A stretch of 47,056 nucleotides of DNA from an uncultured Pseudomonadota bacterium (GCA_903889445.1 CAISXF010000026.1:1-47056); one strand, 5' to 3'; positions 26,357-37,592 are shown, counted from the first letter of the stretch. The notes: generated by a model from the sequence alone, not told the origin. Numbers and translations: made by a program.

Positions 26357-29155
26357 TTACGCCTCTAACTTAGCAGCTATCAAACCCTGTATATCCGAAG
26401 GACTAAACGAAACCGCCCAATGCCAATGTCCGAATCCGCCTTGTTCATTGACGGCTTTCACCCACTCGTTTAAATACTCGCGTTTGGTGCGATTGCGCTG
26501 GTCATCTTGCCCTTTTACTTCCAAAATTAAATACTCGCCATTGGTTAAGCGAATAATAAAGTCGGGATAATACTTTCGGATAACACCTTTGAAATTGTAA
26601 AAAATTACAAAACCTAGATGGTCGTTTTTGACAAACGATTGCACTAATTCTGATTTTTCTAAAAAGTAGGCTTCGCTTGCTTCCCAAGTGCTGTCATAAA
26701 CGCAATGGCTGATATGTGATTTATTTAACCATTCACACGGTTTGCTGGTGTACCAAGTACGAACATTTGCACTTGAACGAATCGGATGCTCTTTGTCAAA
26801 AATCGCCGTTAATTTCTCACTGTTTTCGGCACGAATTTCTGTCCAAATATGCTGAACAATCTTGTTCATGTTCAAAATAATCAAAATTTTGCGTTTTGAA
26901 TTATCCAAATGAAACAAATCGTGTTTGACTTGTATTTTGTCCGACGCAATAAATTCATCCACTAATCGAACCAATTGCGCTAAAAAGTTTTCTTTACTGC
27001 CTTTCCAATCGGCACGCTTTTCGGCGTTGTAAATGGTAGAAGCCACTTTGAAAATGATAGTTTGAATGCGCGTATCTTCTGAAATTTGCTCTAAACCGAT
27101 GGCGGATTTTACGGTTGCATTCGGCTTGCCTGCGATAACAGCGGCTAATTCAGTTTCAGTAATGGCTTCGTAAGGATCTAATTCAAGCGTTTTTACGGTG
27201 TCCCAATTCAACGTTAATTTAGGTTTATAAACGGGGTCGATGCGTAACACATTTGGGAATGTAATCTCATGTTCTGATTTTTCAGCAACAGGTTCAATTT
27301 TTGTTTTAGGTGAAACGGGACGCGGTGACGTGTCGCCGCCTTCGTGTGGTAGAAAACTAAACGGTACACCAAAAATGTTGACGTATTCTGCCTCGAATAA
27401 CCCATCTTCGCCGACTTCGTAAGATACACGCCGCAAACCACGTCCAATAACTTGTTCACAAAGCAATTGGCTCGAAAAGGCGCGTAATCCCATAATGTGT
27501 GTAACCGTTTTTGCATCCCACCCTTCGGATAACATACCAACCGATAACACATTTTGAATTTGCTCGCCTAACTGTCCTTCTTTGCCAACCGTATCAACGG
27601 TTAAACGCAAAATTTCCGCTTGCTGTTTTTTGGTTAATTTAGGCGTTGATTCTGTTTCATCATCGGTTTCAATAGTAATGATTTCAACATCGTTTTCAGC
27701 TTCAGCCGCTTCCAATACTTTGCTATCAATTTGCAGTGTTTTTTCTGGATCGCACAATTCAGGAATTAACACTTGCCCATGATCAAACGCATATTTAATG
27801 CGTGACGAGGTTTCTGTACGATTGGCAACCGTAATCATCACAGGCGGGATTTTATGCCCTTGTTGTTCCCATGATTTTTTTGTTTCTAACCAATCCAACC
27901 CTAGCAAGTAATACGCATTGATAAGCAAATCAGGTAACGGCTCGGCGGCATCGGCTTTGCGGTTTAAATCGTCTTTAACTTCATCGTCCATGTAAATATG
28001 ATAAAGCCGTGATTTCAATTCTTTGGTGGTAATACTGTCATCACGCACCACCACGCGAGGCGTTTTGACTAAACCCGATTCAATTGCATCGTTCAAACCA
28101 AAATCTGACACAATCCACGAAAACAAGGCTTCTTCATTGGCTTTTTTGCCAGATGGCGCGAATGGCGTGGCTGATAAATCGAAACAACGCAAAATGCCGC
28201 GTGTCGCATGAATTCTGTCTAAACCACCTACCCAAATTGTACTTTCTTCGATGTCTTCTTTTTTTACGCCTTTGATTTTACTTTCAGCAGGCACGCGCCA
28301 CGCATGGTGGGCTTCGTCGTTAATGACAATCAAATTTTTAACGTTTGCCATTTCGCCTAACACTTGTTTGGCATACGCTGTGCCGCTTATTTCCATTCGT
28401 TGGCGCGTATCCACTGAACGCAATTGTCCCTTTTTAACTTTGGCATCGAGCTTGTCTTGGTCGTCCCATGCCAATGTATGCCAATTGTGAATAATCATTT
28501 TGCCTTGCCGCAATTTATCCATTAAATCGGTCGGCACAATGTTGAACAGTTCGTAATAATTTTGTTCATGCTGCGGCAACAGCACTTGCAAACGGCTTTT
28601 TACCGTGAGATTTGGCGCGATAATCAGCGCGTGTTTGCTAAATCGGTTGTCGGTGGGATAAGTGACTTTGTTCAAAAACTGCCATGCCAAAATCATCGAC
28701 ATTACAATCGTTTTGCCTGTTCCCGTCGCCATTTTGCTGCACAAACGCTCAAACGTGCCGCCGTCACCTTGAATGTTAATGCCGACTTTATCTGCCGCTG
28801 GTGCTTCGATTAACCAAATTAAGGTTTCAATCGCTTCTAATTGGCAAAAGAAAAAGCGGTTTTCACGTTCGCTCGCATCTTGCCAATGTTCCAACAAGCG
28901 TTTAGTCATGCCCGTTACGCCGCTGTAACCCGCGTCGCGCCATTTTTTAATTTCTGGGCGAATTTGATTCACTAATTCAATTTCTACAAAAACACCCGCA
29001 TCATCAAACCCTTTTGCATTTGGCGTGGCGACAACATAACCCGCTGGACGGCGACCTTCTTTTTTTAAGAAATTACGGTTTTCGCGTTCGTAATGCCAAT
29101 ACAGTTCTGGTTCAAAATACGGTTTGTTGATAATTAACGTATCGATTGTTTTCAT
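26357..29155 (-). CDS. Type III-like restriction enzyme, Res subunit
   Basis: The 932-residue protein couples a superfamily 2 helicase to a nuclease. Walker A ATGTGKT lies at about 143-149, the DEAH box in VINDEAHHAW near 280, and later motifs include LSATPF and VIGRGLRRVSYE. At the C-terminus PDF (D865) and LILEVKG (E879-x-K881) form a PD-(D/E)XK site. In type III systems Res needs Mod to bind DNA, translocates, and cuts between head-to-head sites. Its ATG overlaps the PIN-toxin stop by four bases. With mod at 29823-32309 it makes an apparently intact system; no frameshift was seen. Confidence 0.92.
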   Translation of the reverse strand: MKTIDTLIINKPYFEPELYWHYERENRNFLKKEGRRPAGYVVATPNAKGFDDAGVFVEIELVNQIRPEIKKWRDAGYSGVTGMTKRLLEHWQDASERENRFFFCQLEAIETLIWLIEAPAADKVGINIQGDGGTFERLCSKMATGTGKTIVMSMILAWQFLNKVTYPTDNRFSKHALIIAPNLTVKSRLQVLLPQHEQNYYELFNIVPTDLMDKLRQGKMIIHNWHTLAWDDQDKLDAKVKKGQLRSVDTRQRMEISGTAYAKQVLGEMANVKNLIVINDEAHHAWRVPAESKIKGVKKEDIEESTIWVGGLDRIHATRGILRCFDLSATPFAPSGKKANEEALFSWIVSDFGLNDAIESGLVKTPRVVVRDDSITTKELKSRLYHIYMDDEVKDDLNRKADAAEPLPDLLINAYYLLGLDWLETKKSWEQQGHKIPPVMITVANRTETSSRIKYAFDHGQVLIPELCDPEKTLQIDSKVLEAAEAENDVEIITIETDDETESTPKLTKKQQAEILRLTVDTVGKEGQLGEQIQNVLSVGMLSEGWDAKTVTHIMGLRAFSSQLLCEQVIGRGLRRVSYEVGEDGLFEAEYVNIFGVPFSFLPHEGGDTSPRPVSPKTKIEPVAEKSEHEITFPNVLRIDPVYKPKLTLNWDTVKTLELDPYEAITETELAAVIAGKPNATVKSAIGLEQISEDTRIQTIIFKVASTIYNAEKRADWKGSKENFLAQLVRLVDEFIASDKIQVKHDLFHLDNSKRKILIILNMNKIVQHIWTEIRAENSEKLTAIFDKEHPIRSSANVRTWYTSKPCEWLNKSHISHCVYDSTWEASEAYFLEKSELVQSFVKNDHLGFVIFYNFKGVIRKYYPDFIIRLTNGEYLILEVKGQDDQRNRTKREYLNEWVKAVNEQGGFGHWHWAVSFSPSDIQGLIAAKLEA

Positions 29156-29580
29156 AGTTCACGAATAGGTGTCAAAAAAGGATTGAGTAGGCGCACACCA
29201 GAACGTTCAACATCACGGATATTGCGTGTGACTAATATCAAATCATGTTCTAACGCGGTGGCAGCTAACAAACTATCTATTACAGGAAACGGATCGCCTG
29301 CATTGATTTGTCCCCAGCGGTCAGTAATGGCATCAGTTACAGGTAATATGCGACCTGCCATTTTTGCCTGCAAAGTTAAAAGCCGCTGTTCTAAACGTAA
29401 GGCTTGCACAGGATCTCTGCGACGTAAGCGTTCAATGCCTAAACGAATTTCCCCCGTTACTAACACCGACAAAAACTGTTCATTCTCATTTGTTTGATCA
29501 AACCACGCTTGCACGTTTTTATCGGTACGTTCACCTTTTTGCAATTCTGAAATCACATTGGTATCAATTAAAAATCCCAT
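29152..29580 (-). CDS. vapC: PIN-domain RNase toxin (VapC/FitB-like)
   Basis: The 142-residue PIN protein begins MGFLIDTNVISEL (Asp6 catalytic) and has TGEIRLGIERL with the second acid, and DSLLAATALEHDLILVTRN with the third acid. These make the metal site of type II VapC/FitB toxins, which cleave tRNA or rRNA. It overlaps the antitoxin gene by 13 bases upstream and the res gene by four bases downstream, so translation of all three is probably coupled. Its position inside a restriction operon is unusual. Confidence 0.9.
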   Translation of the reverse strand: MGFLIDTNVISELQKGERTDKNVQAWFDQTNENEQFLSVLVTGEIRLGIERLRRRDPVQALRLEQRLLTLQAKMAGRILPVTDAITDRWGQINAGDPFPVIDSLLAATALEHDLILVTRNIRDVERSGVRLLNPFLTPIREL

Positions 29581-29816
29581 TCGGGTTGCTCCCTGCCAAA
29601 ATCTCTTGGACGTTCAAAATCAGAATCTTCTAAGCCTTCCATTACGCTTGTTAGAAGTGTTTTTACATCATTGCTTTCTCGTAACGTGTTTTTTTGGATT
29701 GCAATTTTGTCATTAACAAGAACCAACACTCGAATAGAAACACCATCAGGGATATTTTCAGGAATCCGAATCAAGTGATTTTGTGCTACGGCTTCAAATT
29801 CAATCGCTTGCATCAT
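29568..29816 (-). CDS. vapB: Antitoxin for the PIN toxin
   Basis: The 82-residue partner has an N-terminal beta-rich segment (IRIPENIPDGVSIRVLVLVN) like the short AbrB-type antitoxins that accompany PIN toxins. Its acidic, aromatic C-terminus (DFERPRDFGREQPEWDF) would fit as the toxin-blocking tail. It precedes and overlaps the toxin gene, the usual antitoxin-first order, and starts six bases after the mod stop. It probably represses its own transcription, but no operator was identified, and it may rely on the mod promoter. Confidence 0.8.
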   Translation of the reverse strand: MMQAIEFEAVAQNHLIRIPENIPDGVSIRVLVLVNDKIAIQKNTLRESNDVKTLLTSVMEGLEDSDFERPRDFGREQPEWDF

Positions 29817-29822
29817 GCTCTC

Positions 29823-32309
29823 CTACAGTTTAATAACGCGCAAACATTCAATGCCACGATCATCAATAATTTTGACCGCAATTTTTTCGCTTTTTTCAAA
29901 GGGCAATGACAACGTGCCGCTAAACGATTCAATTTTTTCGTCGTCAATTTCAGCTTTTAAATTCCGCGCTAATTTGTCCCAACCTTCGCCGTTGCCTGAC
30001 ATGGGAAAAAAGACTTGTTTTGGAAATAAACTGCGTCCGTCGTAATCGGTATCGAGTAACCACATGGCGATATTCTTTTTGCCGCCACTGTCAACATTGC
30101 CCGTTTTCGGATTGTAATAATCAAAACCTAACACTTCGACTTGAATTTGTCCGTCGTCTAAATGTTTAACGCTGACATCAGGTTGACCAATTAACCAAAA
30201 ACTTTCATTACTTGAGCGACTTTTACGCAAATCATCGGTGAGTAAATCCGCGTTCATTTGCGCTTTCAATAATTTAAAACCAATCAAATGTTCAGGCGTT
30301 TCGTCAATATCTTTGGCGGCTTCTTCTTCAAACATGAACGCACAAAATAGCAAAATATCAGGCTTTAATAATTGCGCCTCTTCCATTGCATTCGCCACAA
30401 TCCGCGATTCTAACGGCGCAAATTCACTGCCAAATACCACAAACACTTTTTTAGGCACATCTTCTTTGGTTTCGCCTTGCGCTTGAATGTATTTTGTTCC
30501 GACTAAGGTTTCAAGACGCGAAAATTCAATGATGCTGCCGCTTTTTGCTCGCACACCTGTTTTTAATAATTCATCGCGCCATTCATTATGACGATACGTT
30601 TCACCCGACCGCGCAATCGAATTATCCGCACCCGAGTTTTCATTTTCGAGGTCGTCTAAACTTTGGGCATACGGTGCAGGCACGGCTTCAACGGTAAAAG
30701 GCGAAGTAATTCGCGCTCGTTTGGTATCTTTTAACGGTTGGTCGTAAAGGGTTTCGGTGGCGGGAGGTTCGTTGTTGGCAATGCTTTTTAGCGTAACGTG
30801 CGGCACAGTTTTATAAACAAAGCCACTTGATATGCCGTCGTTCGGACGTGCCAATTGGTAATAATCAAAGTTTGCGGTCATCAACCGTTGTTTTGCCAGC
30901 GTTAAAGCCACGCGGGAAGTGTCGCAGGTTATCCAACGTCTGCCCCATTGCTCGGCAACGTAGGCGGTTGTACCACTGCCGCAGGTTATGTCTAAAACTA
31001 AATCGCTGGGGTCGGTGGTCATTAGGAGGCAGCGTTGAATTACTTTTTGTGCTGTTTGAACAACATAAACTTTATTTCGTTCTGCTGTTCCCATTGTGTC
31101 AGTCCAAAGATTAGCAATTGGAACTGCGGGGAAATCGTCTATGTATAGCTTATAGTTAACGAAAGATTTTGTTGCAAATAGTCTATTAACTTTAGCGAGT
31201 TGATTAAGTCCATCAAGCGTTGTTTTCCAGTGTTGATTTGCTTTAGGTTTATATTTTTTTTCTTCAAATTCAAATTCAACCACTGTTTTTGATGCACCGT
31301 CTGATGTTAATGGTGCGCCAAGAAAAACTCGGGCATTTTTAGGCAAAAGTAATGGATTTTCAATTTCTTCTTTAGATATAGGTCTAATTTCTCCACTGTC
31401 TAATTCTACCGATGTATATCTATCACCTGAACCTTCACCAATAATTTTTTCAGAAAATAGTTGATTAAACTTTATCTTGTCTTTATTTTTTGCATAAAAA
31501 ACAACGTAGTCACAAATACCTGCAAGCGCAGTTGAAGCAAAACCACCTGTTTTTTTAAAAGAAATCAAACTAACAAAATTCTCCGCGCCAAAAACTTCAT
31601 CCATAATTTCACGCACATGATGCACATTTTCATCAGAAATCTGCACAAACACACTGCCGCTTTCGTGCAATAATTCGCGTGCTAATAACAAACGGTCGCG
31701 CAAATACGTTAAATACGAATGAATGCCTAATTCCCAAGTATCGCGGAAGGCTTTAATCGTTTCGGGTTCGCTGGTTAAATCTTCGTCTTTGCCGTCTTTG
31801 ACATCGCGCTTATTCACAAACGGCTGAAAATTACTGCCGTATTTAATGCCGTAAGGTGGGTCGAAATAGACCATTTGCACCTTGCCAGCCATGCCTTCTT
31901 TTTCGAGTAACGAATTCATCACCAGCAAACTATCGCCTGCAATCAAGCGATTACTCCAGTTTTCTTTGTGCTTGTAAAAATCTAAGGCTTCGCGCAGAGG
32001 TTTTGCGTCATCAAACAAACTTTGTTGACCGCCGTCGTCTTTGGCTTTTTTAACGGCTTCGATGATAGTTTTAGAATCAATGCGTTCGTGAACGTGCAAA
32101 CTGACGGTGGGAACATCAAAACTGGTGTGTTCGGTTTTACCAGCCCATTGCAGCTGTGGGTCAAGATGCGGGTCGTAGGCGTAAGTTTTCTTTTCGCCTT
32201 TTTCTGGGTCAGTTTTTGGCGTGACCAAACCCACAGGCGGATTATTCACGCGCTCTTTGTCGGCGTGGGTGTAGGCTTCAATGTGTTTTTGTGGGGTTGG
32301 TTTTTTCAT
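29823..32309 (-). CDS. Type III-like DNA methyltransferase, Mod subunit
   Basis: The 828-residue adenine-N6 methyltransferase has its catalytic motif DPPYG at 150-154 and the SAM-binding motif LDITCGSGTT near 440. Motif IV thus precedes motif I, the beta-class order expected for type III Mod. The target-recognition segment lies between them (about 245-405). The DNA for that segment (about 31090-31570) is much AT-richer than its flanks, as expected when specificity domains are exchanged. The C-terminal 300 residues would contact Res. It is the first gene of a four-gene operon with the antitoxin, toxin and res. No simple-sequence tract suggesting phase variation was seen. Confidence 0.93.
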   Translation of the reverse strand: MKKPTPQKHIEAYTHADKERVNNPPVGLVTPKTDPEKGEKKTYAYDPHLDPQLQWAGKTEHTSFDVPTVSLHVHERIDSKTIIEAVKKAKDDGGQQSLFDDAKPLREALDFYKHKENWSNRLIAGDSLLVMNSLLEKEGMAGKVQMVYFDPPYGIKYGSNFQPFVNKRDVKDGKDEDLTSEPETIKAFRDTWELGIHSYLTYLRDRLLLARELLHESGSVFVQISDENVHHVREIMDEVFGAENFVSLISFKKTGGFASTALAGICDYVVFYAKNKDKIKFNQLFSEKIIGEGSGDRYTSVELDSGEIRPISKEEIENPLLLPKNARVFLGAPLTSDGASKTVVEFEFEEKKYKPKANQHWKTTLDGLNQLAKVNRLFATKSFVNYKLYIDDFPAVPIANLWTDTMGTAERNKVYVVQTAQKVIQRCLLMTTDPSDLVLDITCGSGTTAYVAEQWGRRWITCDTSRVALTLAKQRLMTANFDYYQLARPNDGISSGFVYKTVPHVTLKSIANNEPPATETLYDQPLKDTKRARITSPFTVEAVPAPYAQSLDDLENENSGADNSIARSGETYRHNEWRDELLKTGVRAKSGSIIEFSRLETLVGTKYIQAQGETKEDVPKKVFVVFGSEFAPLESRIVANAMEEAQLLKPDILLFCAFMFEEEAAKDIDETPEHLIGFKLLKAQMNADLLTDDLRKSRSSNESFWLIGQPDVSVKHLDDGQIQVEVLGFDYYNPKTGNVDSGGKKNIAMWLLDTDYDGRSLFPKQVFFPMSGNGEGWDKLARNLKAEIDDEKIESFSGTLSLPFEKSEKIAVKIIDDRGIECLRVIKL

Positions 32310-32374
32310 GGTGTTTTGTTTCTGTTATTTTTGTGGTGGTGTAAGGAAAATCCGCTTCATCAAATTAAATTGTA

Positions 32375-33700
32375 TTAACTAGCTGGTGCGTTGTTTATTA
32401 GAAATTGCTTCATGACAGCAATCATCGCGCCATGATCAAAAACGCCCGCACTTTCGCGGCAACTGTGCATCGCCCACATCGGATTACCCACATCAACGCC
32501 ACGAATGCCCAATTTTGCTGAAACCGTCGCGCCAATCGTGCTGCCACACGATAATTCATTTCGATGCGAATACATTTGATGCGGCACATTGGCGCGTTCG
32601 CACCACCGCATAAACATCGCCTCCGAAACACCGTCCGACGTGTAACGCTGATTCACATTCACTTTAATGACCACGCCCTGATTGACGTGAACGGTGTGCG
32701 CGGCATCGTAAACTTGCGGAAAATTCGGGTGATAAGCGTGCGCCATATCCGCGCTAATCAAAAAACTTCGCGCCAACGCTCGGGCAAAATCCTGTGAACT
32801 TTGCGAAGTTGCGTCACTCATCCGTTGCAATGTGTCCGTCAAAAAACTGCCCGACGCGCCGCAATGACTTTCGCTGCCGACTTCTTCGTGGTCGAAAAAG
32901 GCACAAATCAACGTGCTGTCATTTTTCAAAATACGCTCATCAAGCAGCGCGTTTATCGCCGCATGACAAGACGCTAAATTGTCGATTTGTCCGTTGGCGA
33001 AAAACTCTTGATTCGCACCCCAAAAATTGCCTTTTTGCGTATCGAAAACGTTTAAATCCCACGCCAAAATTCGCGCCGTGTCGTCGGGTAATTGCGATGT
33101 TAACAACGTTAAAAACTGAGACACGGGCAATTGTTCCGCCACATTGGCAAACAACAAACCCAATTCATTTTGTTTGTGGAATTTCAAACCGTCTTCATTG
33201 ACGTTGCGATTGAGATGAATCGCTAAATTCGGCAAACGCAATAACGGCTGTGGAAAATGCACCAAACTTTGCGCCAATTCACCATTTTCAGTTTGATAAT
33301 TGACACGCCCCGCAAGGCTTAATTCGCGGTCTGCAAACGTGGCGATAATTGCGCCGCCGTAAATTTCAACATTTAAACGTTCAAGATTTGCCGTGGTCGT
33401 GGTGGGATTCGGTTTGATGCGTAAACTGGGCGAATCGGTGTGTGCGCCAATGATTTTAAACCCCGTTTCGGCGACCGATTTTTCACCGTGAACAAACACG
33501 ATAATCGAGGAATCGCCGCGCACGACGTAATAACGTCCGCCGTTTTCCAATTGCCACGTTTCGGTTTCGTACAATCGTTGAAATTGAAATGCCGCGAGTT
33601 GTGTTTCAAGAGTTTTGACAACGTGCCACGCGCTGGGGCTTGCGTCGATAAAATCGAGTAAATCTTGGGCGGATTGGTGAGCGAGTGATAAATTTTTCAT
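32375..33700 (-). CDS. apeB: M18 family aminopeptidase
   Basis: The 441-residue zinc aminopeptidase shows M18 landmarks: [15 protein letters not shown] (first metal His/Asp), [17 protein letters not shown] (catalytic and metal Glu), [11 protein letters not shown] (metal Asp) and [20 protein letters not shown]. Such enzymes form large tetrahedral dodecamers in the cytosol and trim N-terminal acidic or neutral residues from peptides. Its ATG overlaps the msrB stop by four bases, so msrB-apeB is a two-gene unit. Confidence 0.94.
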   Translation of the reverse strand: MKNLSLAHQSAQDLLDFIDASPSAWHVVKTLETQLAAFQFQRLYETETWQLENGGRYYVVRGDSSIIVFVHGEKSVAETGFKIIGAHTDSPSLRIKPNPTTTTANLERLNVEIYGGAIIATFADRELSLAGRVNYQTENGELAQSLVHFPQPLLRLPNLAIHLNRNVNEDGLKFHKQNELGLLFANVAEQLPVSQFLTLLTSQLPDDTARILAWDLNVFDTQKGNFWGANQEFFANGQIDNLASCHAAINALLDERILKNDSTLICAFFDHEEVGSESHCGASGSFLTDTLQRMSDATSQSSQDFARALARSFLISADMAHAYHPNFPQVYDAAHTVHVNQGVVIKVNVNQRYTSDGVSEAMFMRWCERANVPHQMYSHRNELSCGSTIGATVSAKLGIRGVDVGNPMWAMHSCRESAGVFDHGAMIAVMKQFLINNAPAS

Positions 33701-34065
33701 GCGCGATTCTGCAAAAGTAAGGACGCGGAATTAACGCAATAACGTAAACCCGTCGGCTCAACACCGTCGGTGAAAACGTGTCCCAAATGGGCGGCGCATT
33801 GTCCACAAACAATTTCCACGCGGCGCATTCCGTGCGTGGTATCGATATTTTCAGCGACGCGCTTTTCTAACGCTTGCCAAAAACTGGGCCAGCCCGAACC
33901 TGAATCGTATTTCGTTTCAGAATCGAAAAGGGGCGCGTCGCAACAAACGCAATGATAAATGCCGTCTTCTTTGCAATCGACATATTTGCCAGTGAACGGC
34001 GGTTCGGTGGATTTCAACCGGCAAATGCTGAATTGTTCTGGTGTAAGTTGGTCGTCGTTAATCAT
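33697..34065 (-). CDS. msrB: Peptide-methionine (R)-S-oxide reductase MsrB
   Basis: The 122-residue enzyme reduces methionine-R-sulfoxide in proteins. Zinc ligands are C39/C42 and C87/C90. The catalytic Cys is C110 in RYCVNSASL. The recycling position in GSGWPSF is Ser and not Cys, so another Cys or direct thioredoxin reduction is implied. The ATG at 34065 is chosen for its GGGA site and family-like N-terminus; 22 extra upstream codons are open but unlike MsrB. Coupled to apeB by an ATGA overlap. Confidence 0.93.
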   Translation of the reverse strand: MINDDQLTPEQFSICRLKSTEPPFTGKYVDCKEDGIYHCVCCDAPLFDSETKYDSGSGWPSFWQALEKRVAENIDTTHGMRRVEIVCGQCAAHLGHVFTDGVEPTGLRYCVNSASLLLQNRA

Positions 34066-34163
34066 GTTATTCCCAGCGTGATGTGGATTAAAAAAAGAGA
34101 AATGATACTGACATTCAAAACTAAAACGCAAACTTGTTGAACGTCTTTTTGATTCGCAAAAAG

Positions 34164-37100
34164 CTACGTCCGCATGTGAACCTCACGTTGTGGATACGGA
34201 ATTTCAATTTTATTTTCGCGCAACGCCCGTTCCACGCGCATATTTAACTCGTGAATCACTGGCCAGCGGTTAATCGGATCGCTCACAAACGCCCGCAGCG
34301 AAAAATTCAACGTACTGTCACCAAACCCCACAAATAACACGCACGGTTCAGGTTCAGCCAAAATCAACGGCGTATTTTGCACGGTTTTCAACAGCAAATC
34401 ATGCGCGAATTCCACATCCGAACCGAACGCAATGCCAATCGGAATCACAATTCGCGTGGTCGGGTCGCTCAACGTCCAATTCGTCAATTGACTGGTGATA
34501 AAACTTTTATTCGGCACAATCAATTCACGTTGATCAACATCCAACAACGTGGTCGCCCGCATTTGAATTCGGCACACGCGCCCCGTCACGTCGCCAATCG
34601 TCACCGTGTCGCCAACGCGAATCGGACGCTCAAATAATAAAATAATCCCTGACACCAAATTCGCGAAAATTTCTTGCAAACCAAAACCTAAACCTACGCC
34701 CAACGCCGCGACCAACCATTGTACTTGCGACCAACTGCCGCCCAATTCGTTGGCAACGCAAATAAACGCCACTGTAATAAAAAAGTATTTCGCCAATTGA
34801 TTCGTGGCATAACGGCTGCCCGCTTCGATATTCCACCGCCGAAAAACCAGCAATTCCAACACGCCTGAAAAGTTCCGCACCGACACAATCGCCGCAAATA
34901 AATACACGCCCGCCAACAGTAAATTTGTCAGCGTAATCGGCTGATAACTTTCTTGATTTTCAATAATCGTTTTGTGCTGCCACAACACGATGCGATCTAA
35001 AAACGAAAACGCCGGCAAAATGTTTTTCCAAATCATCCAAAACCCTAAAATGACCGTAAACGTCAACATGACGTGCAGCAATTTCCGCGTTTGCGCGTTA
35101 ATTTTGGGAATATCGAGCAACGCTTCACCGTCGATGGTGGGCGAATGTTGGTCGTGTAATTCTTGTTGCAGCGTCGCATTTTTCAACGCCAATTGCCGAT
35201 TTGCCAACATCAACCAACGAAACAAAATTTCATGAATCACCACCACGAGCATCAGCAACCGCAACGTACTAATCAGTTTTTCTTGCAACTCCAACGCGCT
35301 CGAATAATAACCGGCGACGGCAAAACCCATAATCACCACCGGCACGATAATCACCAGCGCGTAACACACATAACGCAATTTAATTAACCAATGATTCGCG
35401 TGATTTTTCAACCACGTTTGCCACAGTCCACGACTTGGATGCAGCAGTTTTGCAAAAAAAAGGGCGAGTGCCATCAGCGCAATTAACAATGAAAATCGCC
35501 CCAACGAATCGCTGTATTCCGAAAATTTAGACGCGCTCGTCGCCCGAATTAAAAACATCGCTGGCACCATCACGAATCGCAACCACGCCAATTGTTGTCG
35601 CAACAATAATACGGTGCTTTTTTGCCATTGAAAATGTCGTCGGGCAATGCCGTCCGCCGCAAAGAAAGCGTAAAAAAATTGTAATAAAAATGCCGAATGT
35701 GCTGCTTTTTGCAGCCCCGCGCCGATGGCTTGATTAAAATCAATCAGACTGCTGGACGTTAAAAAAGTCCCGAATAAAAATGCCGCAGCGGGAATTGGCA
35801 ACGTCAATAACACGCGATACGCTAACACTCGCAACGTGTAATAAAAATGGTCGGTGTGCCAATGACGTAACTCGGTTTCGTTTCGTTTTGAATGTTGGTG
35901 CGTCCAATGTTTTAGCTGCACCAATACGAATATCATCGCTAACGCCACGCTAGAAAATAACGCATTGTGCGAAAAAAGGTGAAACATTCCGCGCCACAAT
36001 TCAAACCAATTCGTCGGTGAAAACAGCCATTGCAATGAATGATAAAGTCCCGTCAGCGTGTCCAAATTAACGGGTTCAGAACTCGTTACCCACAATAATC
36101 GTTCATCCAAATACGCCGCAAACTTGGTCGCTTCTGCTGACAATTGTTGACGCGAAAAATCCAAATCGCCCAACGTTCGCAAATAGGTCGAATCCGCCAA
36201 CGCCAATTTATTCAGCAATTCTTTTTGATTATTCAGCAATACGCGCAATTCCGCTTGAATCATCATGCGCTGTTCAAACGGTAAATTTTCGCCGACTTGC
36301 CGCATCATTTGTTTGAGCGCGTCGTCTAAATTCAACAGTTGTTTTTGTTTATCTTCCACTTTGAATTGCTCCAAACTGGTCAACGCGGTTTCATTTTCGA
36401 GTTTCCGCGATTCCGCCGCCACTTCATTTTGACTCGCTAAACTGCGCCGTTGTTCACGCAAAATTTTTCCCAACGCGGGACTTAATGCCGCCAAACTAAT
36501 TTTTTTATCCGCACTTTTAAAATCGTTTTCAATATTCGTGGTTTGCGTTTCGACGTAATTTTTTTGCTCGCTGATTTGTTCTATTTTCGCCGTGACCGCT
36601 TGGAATTCGCGGCTGTACTGAATGTTTTCACGGGTATTTTCTTGAATCAGCGCGTGTTTACCTTCGAGATCTTTTTCGGTTTGACTGAGCGCGTCTTCCA
36701 TTTTTTTGGCTTCTTGTTGACGCAATTCAAACGCCAAACTTTCAATCGTGGTGACGATTAGCCCGAGCGATTTTTTTTGAATATCCAACAATTGAAGTTG
36801 CGCTTTTAGCAATTCCAGCCGCGCGGGTTGGCTGGTGGCTTCAACATCGAGCCGCTTTAATTCCGAGGTGCGCGTGTCAATCAGCGTTTTGTAATACAGT
36901 TGCCGCGCTTCGTGTTCGAGCTTGGAATCCGTCGGCGCAGCGGATAATTCGAGATTTTTCAGCGTCGTTTCAATCGTTTGTTGAGCAATAACGGTTTCTT
37001 CGCGAATTGACGCTTGGCGATTATTTTGTTGCGCCAAATCCGTTTCTGTCTTTTTAAGCGTGTCCTCAATCTGACTGATTTTGCCCTTTTCAAGAATCAA

Positions 37101-37493
37101 GCGTTGCTCTAATTCTTCAACCGGAATTTGACTAAAATCTTCGTTTTTTTGCTTGCTGAGTTTGTCGAGCGTTTGCTCAATTTCTTTTTGTAACGCTTTA
37201 GTTTGTACGGGGGCTTGATGGATCGCAGCGGTGAACGCGGTAATTTGCGTGAGATTTTGAGCGTTGTTAGTTAAATTATCTTGGGCGGCTTGATATTGTT
37301 TCAGAACGGCGGTTTTCACGCTTTCTTCTAAACCTTGGCGAGTGTTCAGCGCATCAATTTTACTTTGTAAAAACTCGGCAGTAATCGTCAGATTTGTTTC
37401 AACTGCTGAATCGGTTTGTGCGCTGTAACCGTTGTGAATGCTGAAAACGTTAATAAAAAGCAAAAATAAAAAAGGAAACAAAAATCGTATCAT
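34164..37493 (-). CDS. Large MscS-family mechanosensitive channel (MscK/KefA-like)
   Basis: The 1109-residue protein begins with a signal peptide (about 1-25). A long periplasmic coiled-coil region (about 30-450) rich in Gln, Glu and Leu follows, then about ten membrane helices (about 520-960) and the MscS core. The pore helix and beta domain are visible in [20 protein letters not shown] and [18 protein letters not shown], then the C-terminal domain. It releases solutes under hypoosmotic shock; MscK-type channels also respond to potassium. Its length is like E. coli MscK (1120). It stands as a single gene. Confidence 0.93.
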   Translation of the reverse strand: MIRFLFPFLFLLFINVFSIHNGYSAQTDSAVETNLTITAEFLQSKIDALNTRQGLEESVKTAVLKQYQAAQDNLTNNAQNLTQITAFTAAIHQAPVQTKALQKEIEQTLDKLSKQKNEDFSQIPVEELEQRLILEKGKISQIEDTLKKTETDLAQQNNRQASIREETVIAQQTIETTLKNLELSAAPTDSKLEHEARQLYYKTLIDTRTSELKRLDVEATSQPARLELLKAQLQLLDIQKKSLGLIVTTIESLAFELRQQEAKKMEDALSQTEKDLEGKHALIQENTRENIQYSREFQAVTAKIEQISEQKNYVETQTTNIENDFKSADKKISLAALSPALGKILREQRRSLASQNEVAAESRKLENETALTSLEQFKVEDKQKQLLNLDDALKQMMRQVGENLPFEQRMMIQAELRVLLNNQKELLNKLALADSTYLRTLGDLDFSRQQLSAEATKFAAYLDERLLWVTSSEPVNLDTLTGLYHSLQWLFSPTNWFELWRGMFHLFSHNALFSSVALAMIFVLVQLKHWTHQHSKRNETELRHWHTDHFYYTLRVLAYRVLLTLPIPAAAFLFGTFLTSSSLIDFNQAIGAGLQKAAHSAFLLQFFYAFFAADGIARRHFQWQKSTVLLLRQQLAWLRFVMVPAMFLIRATSASKFSEYSDSLGRFSLLIALMALALFFAKLLHPSRGLWQTWLKNHANHWLIKLRYVCYALVIIVPVVIMGFAVAGYYSSALELQEKLISTLRLLMLVVVIHEILFRWLMLANRQLALKNATLQQELHDQHSPTIDGEALLDIPKINAQTRKLLHVMLTFTVILGFWMIWKNILPAFSFLDRIVLWQHKTIIENQESYQPITLTNLLLAGVYLFAAIVSVRNFSGVLELLVFRRWNIEAGSRYATNQLAKYFFITVAFICVANELGGSWSQVQWLVAALGVGLGFGLQEIFANLVSGIILLFERPIRVGDTVTIGDVTGRVCRIQMRATTLLDVDQRELIVPNKSFITSQLTNWTLSDPTTRIVIPIGIAFGSDVEFAHDLLLKTVQNTPLILAEPEPCVLFVGFGDSTLNFSLRAFVSDPINRWPVIHELNMRVERALRENKIEIPYPQREVHMRT

Positions 37494-37531
37494 AACGCGC
37501 CAATTTAGCCAAAGATAAAAGTGACCATTAT

Positions 37532-37572
37532 AGCGGATTTAAGACGTAGAATTTTGCACGCTTAAATCCGCT
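37532..37572. repeat. 12-bp perfect inverted repeat between two minus-strand genes
   Basis: AGCGGATTTAAG at 37532-37543 and CTTAAATCCGCT at 37561-37572 are perfect complements, with three further pairs after a one-base bulge. No T-run follows on either strand. It could be a factor-independent pause or terminator for the RTX gene, or an operator for the channel gene, which starts 39 bases away. Confidence 0.6.
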
Positions 37573-37592
37573 CTTGATTCAAAAAATCGCCG

